Shown here piece after piece: positions 1 to 8,270 of a DNA stretch of 64,000 nt. Positions within the stretch are counted from its first letter, which is position 1; every line of letters begins with the position of its first letter. The stretch is from Streptomyces sp. NBC_00620. GTDB lineage: Bacteria > Actinomycetota > Actinomycetes > Streptomycetales > Streptomycetaceae. The stretch spans positions 744,001 through 808,000 of the forward strand of contig NZ_JAPENY010000002.1 of NCBI RefSeq assembly GCF_026341825.1. The letters run 5' to 3'. The notes beneath the pieces were generated by a model. It did not search any database, was not told the DNA's origin, and was given only the letters and a program-made list of their open reading frames with translations. The translations under genes and the position numbers were made by a program.

Positions 1-1
1 T

Positions 2-1126
2 GGCGATGCCCGTCGTGACGACCGCAGGGACGACCGTCCGGCGTTCCGCCGCGACGACAGCCGAAGCGACAGCCGAAGCGGCGGATTCCGTGGTCGTGAC
101 GACCGCGGTGCTGCCCCGCGTCGTGACGACAGAGGCGGTCGCCCCGCTGGCGGTGGCTTCCGAGGCCGGGACGACCGGCGTGGTGACGACCGGCGCGGTG
201 GTGGCGGTTTCCGTGACGACCGTGACCGGGACCGTGAGCCGATCAAGCGACTGCCGATCCCCGAGGACGTCACCGGCGACGAGATCGACAAGGACGTACG
301 GCAGGAACTGCAGAGCCTCCCGAAGGGGCTTGCCGAGGATGTCGCCAAGAACCTGGTGATGGTCGCCCGGCTCATCGACGAGGACCCCGAGGGAGCGTAC
401 GGCTACTCGAAGGTTGCCCTGCGTCTGGCGTCGCGTGTCGCCGCCGTACGTGAGGCGGCCGGTTTCGCCGCGTACGCGAGCCAGAAGTACAGCGAGGCGC
501 TTGCCGAGTTCCGGGCCGCGCGCCGTATGACCGGTGGCGTGGACCTCTGGCCGGTCATGGCGGACTGCGAGCGCGGTCTTGGCCGGCCCGAGAAGGCGCT
601 GGAGATGGCCGGTGCGCCCGAGGTGCACAAGCTGGACAAGGCCGGACAGGTCGAGATGCGTCTCGTGGCCGCCGGTGCGCGGCGTGACATGGGGCAGATC
701 GACGCCGCCATCGTGACCCTCCAGAGCCCCGAGCTCGCCTCGAACTCGACGCAGCCCTGGACCGCGCGCCTGCGTTACGCGTACGCCGACGCGCTGCTCG
801 CCGCCGGTCGCGAGGGCGAGGCGCGCGAGTGGTTCGCGAAGGCCATCGAGTCCGACAAGGACGGCAGCACGGACGCCTCCGACCGGCTCGCTGAGCTGGA
901 CGGCGTCGAGTTCGTCGACGCGCTCGTCGAGGATGAGGACGAGTCGGAGACGGTGACGGTGACTGTGACCGAGGTGGAGGCGCCGGCCGAGGTCGAGATC
1001 GACACAGTGATCGAGCCCGAGGACGACATCGAGCCCGAGGACGAGTTTTCGCAGGACGAGCAGACGTCGGCCGAGGTCGACGCCGGCGATGACGAGGATG
1101 GCTCCAAGAGCGCGGCTCAGGACTGA
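2..1126 (+). CDS. TPR-like protein with Arg/Asp-rich N-terminus (5' end missing)
   Basis: The open frame enters from the left edge, so the true start is outside the window. The first ~80 visible residues are low complexity, with many RRDDR and GGFRGRDD units, giving a charged disordered segment. The middle part (from about LPIPEDVTGDEI onward) is helical and alanine-rich, with TPR-like pairs such as YSEALAEFRAARR and PEKALEMAG. The C-terminal ~65 residues are strongly acidic and Glu/Val-rich, so the protein is polarised between a basic/acidic head and an acidic tail. It resembles the tetratricopeptide proteins widely annotated in Streptomyces; no enzymatic motif is visible. A role as a scaffold or RNA/protein-binding factor is inference only. 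It ends before a strong hairpin shared with the convergent downstream gene. Confidence 0.75.
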   Translation, partial: GDARRDDRRDDRPAFRRDDSRSDSRSGGFRGRDDRGAAPRRDDRGGRPAGGGFRGRDDRRGDDRRGGGGFRDDRDRDREPIKRLPIPEDVTGDEIDKDVRQELQSLPKGLAEDVAKNLVMVARLIDEDPEGAYGYSKVALRLASRVAAVREAAGFAAYASQKYSEALAEFRAARRMTGGVDLWPVMADCERGLGRPEKALEMAGAPEVHKLDKAGQVEMRLVAAGARRDMGQIDAAIVTLQSPELASNSTQPWTARLRYAYADALLAAGREGEAREWFAKAIESDKDGSTDASDRLAELDGVEFVDALVEDEDESETVTVTVTEVEAPAEVEIDTVIEPEDDIEPEDEFSQDEQTSAEVDAGDDEDGSKSAAQD

Positions 1127-1146
1127 CGCCACGCAAAAGACGTAGA

Positions 1147-1188
1147 CGCGGACGGGCGGGACTCCGGAAGGGGTTCCGCCCGTCCGCG
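1147..1188. terminator. Bidirectional hairpin terminator
   Basis: A perfect 13-bp stem (CGCGGACGGGCGG at 1147-1159 with CCGCCCGTCCGCG at 1176-1188) has a 16-nt loop and is followed by TTTT on the plus strand. It lies between two convergent genes and probably stops transcription from both sides. Confidence 0.85.
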
Positions 1189-1191
1189 TTT

Positions 1192-2484
1192 TCAGCGCGC
1201 GAGTGCCCGCAGTACCAGGCCCGAGGCCGGTTTCGGGCCGAACGACGTCGACTTGCGGGGCATGGTGACGCCCTGGCGGGCCAGGTCGCGTACGACGTCC
1301 TCGCGGACCGGGTGCATCAGGACTGCCGTGCCGCCGTCGCGCTCCGCCTTGTCCACCGTGGCCGCCGTGTCGTGGATGTAGGCGATGTGCTCGGGCGAGT
1401 CCTCGGGGATGCCCCAGACGTGTTCGAGGAGCGTGGCGTGCAGGACCGTCGCGTCCAGGGTGCGCCAGGCCTCGGGGTGGTCACCCGGGATCGTACGGGC
1501 GAGGAGGTCGGGGGACGGGCGGTCGACCAGGTGGAAGGCGCCGTCGCCGGCAAGGAGGAAGGCGTTTCCGTCCGCGGCTGCCGCGGCCAGGGCGTCCAGG
1601 GCCTCGGAGAGGGGGACGTCGAGGTGGCGTATGCGGAAGGAGCCGGTGAGGGTGGCCAGCGCGTCGGCGACCGGCAGGCGGTGCAGGAGGCGGTGGATCG
1701 CGCGGACTCGGAGCGGGTAGCGCGTGGTGTCGACCAGGAGGACCAGGCCGTAGTCCCACGGGCTGGGGGAGGGGTGCTCCGCGCGTAGACGCAGATACGT
1801 CGCCCAGCGGTGGTGGCCGTCGGCGATGAGGGCCTGGTGGTGACCGAGATCTGTCTGGATCTCGGCCAGGTCTGCGGGGTCGGTGACCGCCCACAGGCGG
1901 TGGCTGAAACCGTCCTCCGTGGTGGTCGACAGGAGCGGCGGGTGCTGGGCGGTGCGCTCGATGACGGCAGCGGTGCCGACCCGGGAACCGTTGCCGCGGT
2001 AGGTCAGCAGCAGGGGTTCGAGGTTGGCGGAGGTGGCGCGCATCAGGGCCGCGCGGTCCGCGATGACGTGCGGCATCACGTCCTCGTGGGGGAGGACGAC
2101 GCCGTCCGCCGGCTCCGACAGGCGCAGGGCGCCGATGATGCCGCGTTGCAGCATGCCGTCGCCGTCGCGCTGTTCGTAGACGTACAGACCCGGCTCGGTG
2201 TCGGTGGTGAGGACGCCCTCGGACAGCCAGCGGTGCAGGGTTTCGGCCGCCTGCTGGTTGCGCGCGGTGGGGGTGGAGTCCTGCGGGAGGATCAGCCGGA
2301 CGATGTTGTGCGGGTCCGCGGATTCGAGGTGCAGCAGACCGTCCGGCCGCACGACGACGTCGTACGGCGGTGAGGTCACGGCGGCCAGGCTGCCGACCCG
2401 GTCGGGGTCGTAGCGCAGGCCCCGGAAGGGGTTCAGATCAAGGCCCATGCGTGCGGGTACGTGCGCGGGACCTGCATAGTTCAT
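1192..2484 (-). CDS. DUF1015 family protein
   Basis: This 430-residue cytoplasmic protein has the DUF1015 hallmarks: an N-terminal LNPFRGLRYDP segment, the TSPPYDVV motif near residue 40, the VLPHEDVMP segment, and ALIADGHHRWATYL in the middle. The family has no established biochemical function. The start at 2484 gives MNYAGPAH; a second ATG at 2448 (MGLDLNPF) fits the family's usual N-terminus better. A TACGAT sequence lies just upstream of the 2484 ATG on the minus strand. If it is a -10 element, transcription would begin close to the ATG and the mRNA could be leaderless, which would favour 2484. It is divergent from the HAD gene, with a short shared promoter region. Confidence 0.85.
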   Translation of the reverse strand: MNYAGPAHVPARMGLDLNPFRGLRYDPDRVGSLAAVTSPPYDVVVRPDGLLHLESADPHNIVRLILPQDSTPTARNQQAAETLHRWLSEGVLTTDTEPGLYVYEQRDGDGMLQRGIIGALRLSEPADGVVLPHEDVMPHVIADRAALMRATSANLEPLLLTYRGNGSRVGTAAVIERTAQHPPLLSTTTEDGFSHRLWAVTDPADLAEIQTDLGHHQALIADGHHRWATYLRLRAEHPSPSPWDYGLVLLVDTTRYPLRVRAIHRLLHRLPVADALATLTGSFRIRHLDVPLSEALDALAAAAADGNAFLLAGDGAFHLVDRPSPDLLARTIPGDHPEAWRTLDATVLHATLLEHVWGIPEDSPEHIAYIHDTAATVDKAERDGGTAVLMHPVREDVVRDLARQGVTMPRKSTSFGPKPASGLVLRALAR

Positions 2485-2556
2485 TCAGGCATCGTAAGTG
2501 TGTCAGTGGCATGCGCGATGATCGGGGCAAAGGGATCGAACGAGGAGCGATGCGGA

Positions 2557-3585
2557 ATGAGTCAGACCGTCAGGACGCGGCCCGAGGGCAGTGCACAGGC
2601 CCTGAGTGAGGCGTACGACACGGCTCTGCTCGATCTGGACGGGGTGGTGTACGCGGGCGGGAACGCGATCGCGTACGCGGTTGAGTCCCTCGGCACGGCC
2701 CGTTCGGGCGGGATGCGTCTCGCCTATGTCACGAACAACGCGCTGCGGACGCCGGACGTGGTGGCCGAGCACCTCACGGAGCTGGGGATACCGACCGGGG
2801 CCTCCGACGTCATCACCTCGGCGCAGGCCGCGGCACGGCTCATCAGCGAGCAGGTGCCCGCCGGCGCGCGTGTGCTGGTCATCGGCGGGGAGGGGCTGCG
2901 GGTCGCGCTGCGTGAGCGCGGGCTCGAACCGGTCGAGTCGGCCGATGACGATCCTGCTGCTGTCGTCCAGGGGTTCGGTGGCCCGGATCTGCCCTGGGGG
3001 CGCTTCGCGGAGGCGTGCTACGCCATCGCGCGCGGGGTTCCGTGGTTCGCGTCCAACACCGATCTGACGATCCCGAGCGCACGCGGGATCGCTCCGGGCA
3101 ACGGCGCGGCGGTGGAGGTCGTGCGCATCGCCACGGGCGCCGAGCCGCAGGTGGCGGGGAAGCCGCTGCCCCCGATGCACCGGGAGACGATTCTGCGGAC
3201 CGGGGCCGAGCGACCGCTGGTGGTCGGCGACCGGCTGGACACGGACATCGAGGGTGCGTTCAACGGCGAGGTGGACTCGCTGCTCGTGCTGACCGGCGTC
3301 ACGGACGGCGCCCAGCTGCTCGCCGCTCCGCCGCAGCACCGGCCGACGTACGTCGACGCCGATCTGCGCGGTCTGCTCACCGGGCAGCCGGAGGTCGTCG
3401 AGGCGGCCGGGGGCTTCCGCTGCGGCGGCTGGACCGCGACGGCCGGCAGCGAGCGGCTGGAGCTGGAGGGCGACGGGGAGGCCCTAGACGGTCTGCGGGC
3501 GCTGTGCGCGGCGGCGTGGACGGCGGCCGGCGACGGGGCGTGCGAGCTGGACGGGGGGAAGGCGCTGGCGCGGTTGGGGCTCTGA
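2557..3585 (+). CDS. HAD-superfamily (class IIA, NagD-like) sugar/nucleotide phosphatase
   Basis: 342 residues. Motif I is ALLDLDGVVYAGG near the N-terminus, supplying the two catalytic aspartates. Motif II is YVTNNALRTP and motif IV is VVGDRLDTDIEGA. The cap between them is of the IIA type found in NagD and p-nitrophenyl-phosphatase-like enzymes. The predicted reaction is Mg-dependent hydrolysis of a small phosphorylated metabolite; the substrate cannot be told from sequence. The start is the ATG at 2557, preceded by GAGGAG with good spacing; the frame is open further upstream but without support. The C-terminal ~80 residues after the HAD core are Ala/Gly-rich and less conserved. Confidence 0.88.
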   Translation: MSQTVRTRPEGSAQALSEAYDTALLDLDGVVYAGGNAIAYAVESLGTARSGGMRLAYVTNNALRTPDVVAEHLTELGIPTGASDVITSAQAAARLISEQVPAGARVLVIGGEGLRVALRERGLEPVESADDDPAAVVQGFGGPDLPWGRFAEACYAIARGVPWFASNTDLTIPSARGIAPGNGAAVEVVRIATGAEPQVAGKPLPPMHRETILRTGAERPLVVGDRLDTDIEGAFNGEVDSLLVLTGVTDGAQLLAAPPQHRPTYVDADLRGLLTGQPEVVEAAGGFRCGGWTATAGSERLELEGDGEALDGLRALCAAAWTAAGDGACELDGGKALARLGL

Positions 3586-3700
3586 GCGCGCAGAGGGCTC
3601 AGCAGGCGCGACAAGGAGAGCGGCCAGGAGAGCGGCAGGGGGAGCAACAAGCGGAGCAACAGGCGGCTCATCAGGGGCGACTCGGGATCGAGGCGCAATG

Positions 3701-3719
3701 GGAGGGTAGGCTAACCTAA
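3701..3719 (+). promoter_or_regulatory. Iron box (DmdR1/IdeR-type operator) for the siderophore ABC operon
   Basis: The sequence GGAGGGTAGGCTAACCTAA matches the 19-bp consensus TTAGGTTAGGCTAACCTAA at 16 positions, including the entire right half and centre. It ends five bases before the GTG start of the first permease. DtxR-family iron repressors (DmdR1 in Streptomyces) bind such sites when iron is sufficient. The position implies that promoter, operator and start codon are nearly superimposed. Confidence 0.85.
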
Positions 3720-3723
3720 CTGC

Positions 3724-4767
3724 GTGTTGGTTGACAGTCCTCCTGAAGAGCGCGCGGAGACCGCCCCCGCGCCCCCAACCCGCCGGGCGATACGTGCTTT
3801 TGGGCTCCTCGCGTCCGTGGGGCTCCTGGCGCTCGTCGCGTTGGCGAGCATCGCGATCGGTGCGAAAGCGCTGCCGCTGGACGAGGTCTGGCACGGCCTG
3901 TTCCACGACTCGGGGACGTACGCCGATGTCGTGGTCGGTGACCGGCTCTCCCGTACCGTCCTCGGCCTGCTGGCCGGCGCCGCGCTGGGGCTTTCGGGAG
4001 CCGTCCTCCAGGCCCTCACCCGTAATCCGCTGGCCGACCCCGGACTGCTCGGGATCAACGCGGGCGCGTCCGCCGCGGTCGTCACCGCCATCACGTTCTT
4101 CGGCGTCACGAGCCTGAGCGGCTACGTCTGGTTCGCCTTCTTCGGGGCAGCGGCGGTCGGCGCGCTGGTCTGGTTCCTCGGTGGCAGCCGGGGGGCGACG
4201 CCGGTGCGGCTCGCGCTCGCGGGTACGGCGATCAGTGCCGCGCTCTACGGCTATCTGCAGGCCGTGATGATCATGGACAACGCCGCGCTCGGCAAGATGC
4301 GTTTCTGGACGGTCGGTTCACTGGCCTCGGCCACCGACACCACTATCAAGCAAGTGCTGCCGTTCCTGGCGGTCGGCACGATCCTCGCGCTGGGCCTCGC
4401 CCGACCGCTGAACGCCGTGACCATGGGCGACGACACCGCCCGCGCGCTCGGCGCCAACCTGAACCGCACTCGCGCGCTCTCCATGGCCGCCGCGACCGTG
4501 CTGTGCGGGGCCGCGACCGCCGCCTGCGGGCCGATCGTGTTCGTCGGCCTGATGGTCCCGCACGTCGTCCGGTCCTTCACCGGGCCCGACCTGCGCTGGA
4601 TCCTGCCGTACGCCACCGTGCTGTCGCCCGTACTGCTCCTCGGCGCCGACGTCGTCGGACGGATGGTGGCGCGGCCCGCGGAGTTGCAGGTCGGCATCGT
4701 CACCGCGGTCCTCGGCGGCCCGGTCTTCATCTATCTCGTACGACGGCGGAGGACGGCGCAGCTGTGA
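3724..4767 (+). CDS. Ferric-siderophore ABC transporter permease (FecCD family), subunit 1
   Basis: 347 residues with about nine or ten hydrophobic segments and the FecCD signatures: GDRLSRTVLGLLAGAALGLSG, then LTRNPLADPGLLGINAGA near residue 100, and CGPIVFVGLMVPHVVR near residue 265. It would form half of the membrane channel importing ferric siderophores. The GTG at 3724 is the only sensible start and lies immediately after the iron box; no Shine-Dalgarno fits between them, which suggests a leaderless transcript. The stop overlaps the start of the second permease by 4 bp. No binding-protein gene is adjacent, so the solute-binding partner must be encoded elsewhere. Confidence 0.93.
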   Translation: MLVDSPPEERAETAPAPPTRRAIRAFGLLASVGLLALVALASIAIGAKALPLDEVWHGLFHDSGTYADVVVGDRLSRTVLGLLAGAALGLSGAVLQALTRNPLADPGLLGINAGASAAVVTAITFFGVTSLSGYVWFAFFGAAAVGALVWFLGGSRGATPVRLALAGTAISAALYGYLQAVMIMDNAALGKMRFWTVGSLASATDTTIKQVLPFLAVGTILALGLARPLNAVTMGDDTARALGANLNRTRALSMAAATVLCGAATAACGPIVFVGLMVPHVVRSFTGPDLRWILPYATVLSPVLLLGADVVGRMVARPAELQVGIVTAVLGGPVFIYLVRRRRTAQL

Positions 4768-5846
4768 CCACCACACACGATCCGGCCACCCGCCCCCCGG
4801 CCCTCCGTGTCCGGGGTACCCGAGCCGTCCGGACACGCGGCGGGCTCTCGGTCCGGTTCGACCTCCGGGCGTTCACCGTCGTCGTCCTGCTGATCGTGGC
4901 CGCGCTCACCGCGAGCGTCGTGCTGATCGGCACCGGCGACTTCCCGATCTCGGCCGCGGACGTCCTCAAGACGCTGTTCGGCGAGGGGACCGCGATCCAG
5001 GAGTACATCGTCGGCGACCTGCGGCTGCCGCGGGTCCTCGTCGGTCTGCTGGTGGGGGCCTCACTGGGGCTCGGCGGGGCGATCTTCCAGTCCATCTCCC
5101 GCAATCCGCTGGGCAGTCCGGACGTGCTCGGCCTCGGCCAGGGCTCCACGGCCGGCGCGCTCATCATGATCGTGCTGTTCTCGGGGAGCGCGAACCAGGT
5201 TGCTCTCGGGGCGCTCGTCGGCGGACTCGTGACCGGGATCGCCATCTATCTGCTCGCCTGGAAGCGAGGAGTGCACGGTTATCGACTGGTTCTGGTCGGT
5301 ATCGGTGTCTCCGCGATCGTCACGGCGGTCAACGGCTATCTGATCACCAAGGCCGACATCGTCGACGCGGCCCGCGCGATCGTCTGGATGACCGGCTCGC
5401 TCAACGGCCGTGACTGGAAGCAGGTCTGGCCGCTGCTCGTCATGTGCGCCGTCCTCGTACCCCTGGTCCTCGCCAACACGCGAGCGCTGCGCATGATGGA
5501 GATGGGCGACGACGTCTCGTACGCGCTCGGAGTGCGGGTCGAGCGGACACGGCTGCTGCTGATGGTGGCCGCCGTACTGCTCACCGCGGGTGCCACCGCC
5601 GCCGCGGGGCCGGTCGGCTTCGTGGCGCTGACTTCGCCGCAGCTCGCCCGGCGGCTGACCCGCTCACCCGGACCGAACATCGTGCCCTCCATGTGCATGG
5701 GCGCGACCCTGCTGATCGTCGCGGACTGGGCCTCGCAGCGGGCCTTCGGCGCCGACCAGCTGCCCGTCGGCGTCGTGACCGGAGTCCTCGGCGGCGTCTA
5801 TCTGCTGTGGCTCCTGGTCACCGAGCGGAAGGCGGGCCGGATATGA
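4764..5846 (+). CDS. Ferric-siderophore ABC transporter permease (FecCD family), subunit 2
   Basis: 360 residues from the GTG that overlaps the previous stop (GTGA), so translation is probably coupled. After a ~30-residue basic cytoplasmic N-terminus come about ten hydrophobic segments and the family motifs VGDLRLPRVLVGLLVG, SISRNPLGSPDVLGLGQGS and AGPVGFVALTSPQLARRL. It pairs with the first permease as the heterodimeric FepD/FepG-like channel. The frame is open well upstream of 4764, but that part only overlaps the first permease in another frame. Iron regulation is expected through the operator at 3701. Confidence 0.92.
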   Translation: MTTTHDPATRPPALRVRGTRAVRTRGGLSVRFDLRAFTVVVLLIVAALTASVVLIGTGDFPISAADVLKTLFGEGTAIQEYIVGDLRLPRVLVGLLVGASLGLGGAIFQSISRNPLGSPDVLGLGQGSTAGALIMIVLFSGSANQVALGALVGGLVTGIAIYLLAWKRGVHGYRLVLVGIGVSAIVTAVNGYLITKADIVDAARAIVWMTGSLNGRDWKQVWPLLVMCAVLVPLVLANTRALRMMEMGDDVSYALGVRVERTRLLLMVAAVLLTAGATAAAGPVGFVALTSPQLARRLTRSPGPNIVPSMCMGATLLIVADWASQRAFGADQLPVGVVTGVLGGVYLLWLLVTERKAGRI

Positions 5847-6739
5847 GCGCCGCAGCGAACGAGAACACCAAGAGGAGCACCAGCACCGTGAACCGCCTGT
5901 CCGCCGACAACGTCACCCTCGCCTACGACCAGCGCGTCATCGCGGAGAAGCTGTCGGTGGAGATCCCCGACAACTCCTTCACCGTGATCGTCGGCCCGAA
6001 CGCCTGCGGCAAGTCGACGCTGCTGCGCGCCCTTTCGCGGATGCTCAAGCCCTCCGAGGGGCGGGTGCTGCTCGACGGGCAGGTCATCCAGTCGATGCCC
6101 GCGAAGAAGGTCGCCAGGACGCTCGGGCTGCTGCCGCAGTCGTCGATCGCGCCGGACGGGATCACGGTCGGCGACCTGGTCGGCCGGGGCCGCTATCCGC
6201 ACCAGGGGCTGCTGCGCCAGTGGTCCACGGAGGACGAGCGGGTCGTCCAGGAGTCGATGGCCTCGACCGGGGTCGCCGAGCTCGCCGATCGCTATGTCGA
6301 TGAGCTGTCCGGCGGACAGCGGCAGCGCGTGTGGATCGCCATGGCCCTCGCACAGCAGACACCGCTGCTGCTCCTCGACGAGCCCACGACCTACCTCGAC
6401 ATCCAGCACCAGATCGACGTCCTCGACCTCTGCGCCGAACTCCACGAGGAACAGGGCCGGACCCTGGTCGCCGTACTGCACGACCTCAACCACGCGGCCC
6501 GGTACGCCACCCACCTCATCGCCCTGCGCGAAGGCGAGGTCATCGCCGAGGGCGCGCCGAGCGAGATCGTCACGGCCGGCCTGGTCGAGGAGGTCTTCGG
6601 ACTGCGCTGCCAGGTCATCGACGACCCGGAGACGGGGACGCCACTGGTGGTGCCGGCGGCGCGCAAGGCCCGTACGGCCGTCTCGGACTCGGCGAAGGCG
6701 CCGGTGTCGGCGTCGGCGTCGGCTACGGAAGGGTCCTGA
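5843..6739 (+). CDS. Ferric-siderophore ABC transporter ATP-binding protein (FepC-like)
   Basis: 298 residues from an ATG that overlaps the upstream stop (ATGA). It has Walker A GPNACGKST (residues 51-59), Q-loop at LLPQSS, signature LSGGQ (155-159), Walker B LLLLDEP (176-181) and the switch His in VLHDLNHAAR. These are the features of the iron-siderophore ATPases that power FecCD permeases. The last ~30 residues are an Ala/Ser-rich tail encoded partly by a GTCGGC trinucleotide-like repeat. It is the third gene of the operon, which ends here against a convergent gene. Confidence 0.94.
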   Translation: MSAAANENTKRSTSTVNRLSADNVTLAYDQRVIAEKLSVEIPDNSFTVIVGPNACGKSTLLRALSRMLKPSEGRVLLDGQVIQSMPAKKVARTLGLLPQSSIAPDGITVGDLVGRGRYPHQGLLRQWSTEDERVVQESMASTGVAELADRYVDELSGGQRQRVWIAMALAQQTPLLLLDEPTTYLDIQHQIDVLDLCAELHEEQGRTLVAVLHDLNHAARYATHLIALREGEVIAEGAPSEIVTAGLVEEVFGLRCQVIDDPETGTPLVVPAARKARTAVSDSAKAPVSASASATEGS

Positions 6740-6751
6740 GGCGGAAGTCGG

Positions 6752-7099
6752 TTACAGAAGGGTCCTGAGCCGGAACAGGTCGCGCAGGCCCGCCTCCAGC
6801 TTCACCCGGCCCGAGCCCCAGGCCTTCGCGAAGTTCAGCTCGCCGTTCACCATCGCGACCAGGTCGTCACCGCTCATCGTGAGCCGGATCTGGGCCTTCT
6901 CGGCCGGCGAGCCCTGGAGTGTGTCCAGCACTTTGATCCGGCCGTCCTGGAGACGGCCGACGAAGGTGATGTCCAGGTCGGTGATACGGCAGCTCAGCGA
7001 GCGGTCCAGGGCCGCAGCGGTGCGTACGTCCCCTTCGGCGCTCGCCATGTTGTCCGAGAGCTTCTCGAGCGCCGTGCGGCACTCCTCAATCGTCGCCAT
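6752..7099 (-). CDS. SCP2 sterol-binding-domain protein
   Basis: 115 residues forming a single SCP2-like domain: a helix (ATIEECRTALEKLSDNM), a beta region with TFVGRLQDGRI, then IRLTMSGDDLVAMVNGEL and FAKAWGSGRVKL. The family binds lipids or hydrophobic ligands and is usually cytosolic. This stand-alone form is common in actinobacteria and its ligand is unknown. It is convergent with the ABC operon (12-bp gap) and divergent from the following hypothetical gene. The ATG at 7099 sits about 40 bp from the divergent start. Confidence 0.85.
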   Translation of the reverse strand: MATIEECRTALEKLSDNMASAEGDVRTAAALDRSLSCRITDLDITFVGRLQDGRIKVLDTLQGSPAEKAQIRLTMSGDDLVAMVNGELNFAKAWGSGRVKLEAGLRDLFRLRTLL

Positions 7100-7141
7100 C
7101 GTGATCGACGGTACCGCAGGGCTTCGCGGTAGCGTCGGGGC

Positions 7142-7447
7142 ATGAGCGACTCAGTGCCGGAGATCCCGTCTCCGCAGGACGAGGTCCCGGAGCCGGAGGT
7201 TCCGGTCGATGCCGGCCCCGCCTACGACCTTGCCGCCCCCGCCCCGCTGAACGTGCCCCGCACCCCCACCGGCAACGCGGACATCGACGCCCAGCTCGAC
7301 CGGCTGGCCGACGCCGACCACCTCGCCACGGACGGACATGTCGAGGTGTACGAGGATGTACACCGGGGGCTGCGCGACGCGCTCACCGCGCTCGACGCTC
7401 GCCCGGGACCTCCGGTGCCCCCAACGCCGTACGACCGCAGGAGCTGA
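7142..7447 (+). CDS. Conserved hypothetical protein upstream of tlyA
   Basis: 101 residues. The first ~40 are rich in Pro, Glu and Val and look disordered. The rest is a short helical segment (ADIDAQLDRLADADHL and VEVYEDVHRGLRDALTAL). I recognise no domain. It lies 7 bp upstream of tlyA in the same direction, so it is probably cotranscribed with tlyA and nadK. A small actinobacterial partner protein is plausible but unproven. Confidence 0.7.
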   Translation: MSDSVPEIPSPQDEVPEPEVPVDAGPAYDLAAPAPLNVPRTPTGNADIDAQLDRLADADHLATDGHVEVYEDVHRGLRDALTALDARPGPPVPPTPYDRRS

Positions 7448-7454
7448 ACCGAAC

Positions 7455-8270
7455 GTGGCAGGAGTGGCACGCCGCCGCCTGGATGCCGAGCTGGTCCGCC
7501 GCAAGCTCGCCCGCTCGCGAGAGCACGCCGGACAGCTGATCGCCGCCGGGAGGGTCACTGTCGGCAAGACCCTCGCGGTGAAGCCCGCCACACAGGTGGA
7601 GACCGCGGCCGCGATCGTGGTCACCCAGGACGACAGCGACCCGGACTACGTCTCGCGCGGCGGACACAAGCTCGCCGGCGCGCTGGAGGTCTTCGTTCCG
7701 CAGGGGCTGAAGGTCGAGGGACGGCGGGCGCTGGACGCCGGTGCGTCCACCGGCGGCTTCACCGACGTACTGCTGCGCGCGGGAGCCGCCCATGTGCTCG
7801 CCGTCGACGTCGGCTACGGTCAACTTGCTTGGTCTCTGCAGAGCGATGAACGCGTCACCGTCAAGGACCGTACGAACGTACGCGAGTTGACGTTGGAGGC
7901 GATCGATGGGGAGCCCGTGGATCTTGTTGTCGGGGATCTGTCCTTCATCCCGCTCGGCCTGGTGCTGCCCGCCCTCGCGCGGTGCGCGGCGCCCGACGCC
8001 GATCTGGTGATGATGGTCAAACCACAGTTCGAAGTGGGGAAGGAACGGCTGGGCAGCGGCGGTGTCGTGCGCAGCCCGGAGCTGAGGGCCGAGGCCGTGC
8101 GCGGTGTGGCCGCGCGTGCCTGGGGGCTCGGGCTCGGTGTACGGGGGGTCACGGCCAGCCCGTTGCCCGGCCCGTCGGGCAATGTCGAGTACTTTCTGTG
8201 GCTGCGTGCCGGGGCACCCGAACTCGATCCAGCAGACGTTGACCGTGCAGTGGCGGAGGGGCCGCGTTGA
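7455..8270 (+). CDS. tlyA: TlyA family rRNA 2'-O-methyltransferase
   Basis: 271 residues from the GTG at 7455, the usual family length. An S4 RNA-binding domain occupies residues ~5-65 (RRRLDAELVRRKLARSREHA). The FtsJ-like Rossmann methyltransferase follows, with SAM motif LDAGASTGGFTD, AVDVGYGQLAW, and the catalytic-core strand VDLVVGDLSFIPL. In mycobacteria TlyA methylates 16S C1409 and 23S C1920, which sets capreomycin sensitivity; the same role is likely here. The frame is open further upstream, but that overlaps the preceding gene. The stop overlaps the nadK start by 4 bp. Confidence 0.93.
   Translation: MAGVARRRLDAELVRRKLARSREHAGQLIAAGRVTVGKTLAVKPATQVETAAAIVVTQDDSDPDYVSRGGHKLAGALEVFVPQGLKVEGRRALDAGASTGGFTDVLLRAGAAHVLAVDVGYGQLAWSLQSDERVTVKDRTNVRELTLEAIDGEPVDLVVGDLSFIPLGLVLPALARCAAPDADLVMMVKPQFEVGKERLGSGGVVRSPELRAEAVRGVAARAWGLGLGVRGVTASPLPGPSGNVEYFLWLRAGAPELDPADVDRAVAEGPR

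Noticed and set aside
6..359. Separate plus-strand gene at the left edge
   Set aside because: It is an out-of-phase open frame over the Arg/Asp-rich part of the TPR protein; Thr/Val-rich shadow sequence without a ribosome site.
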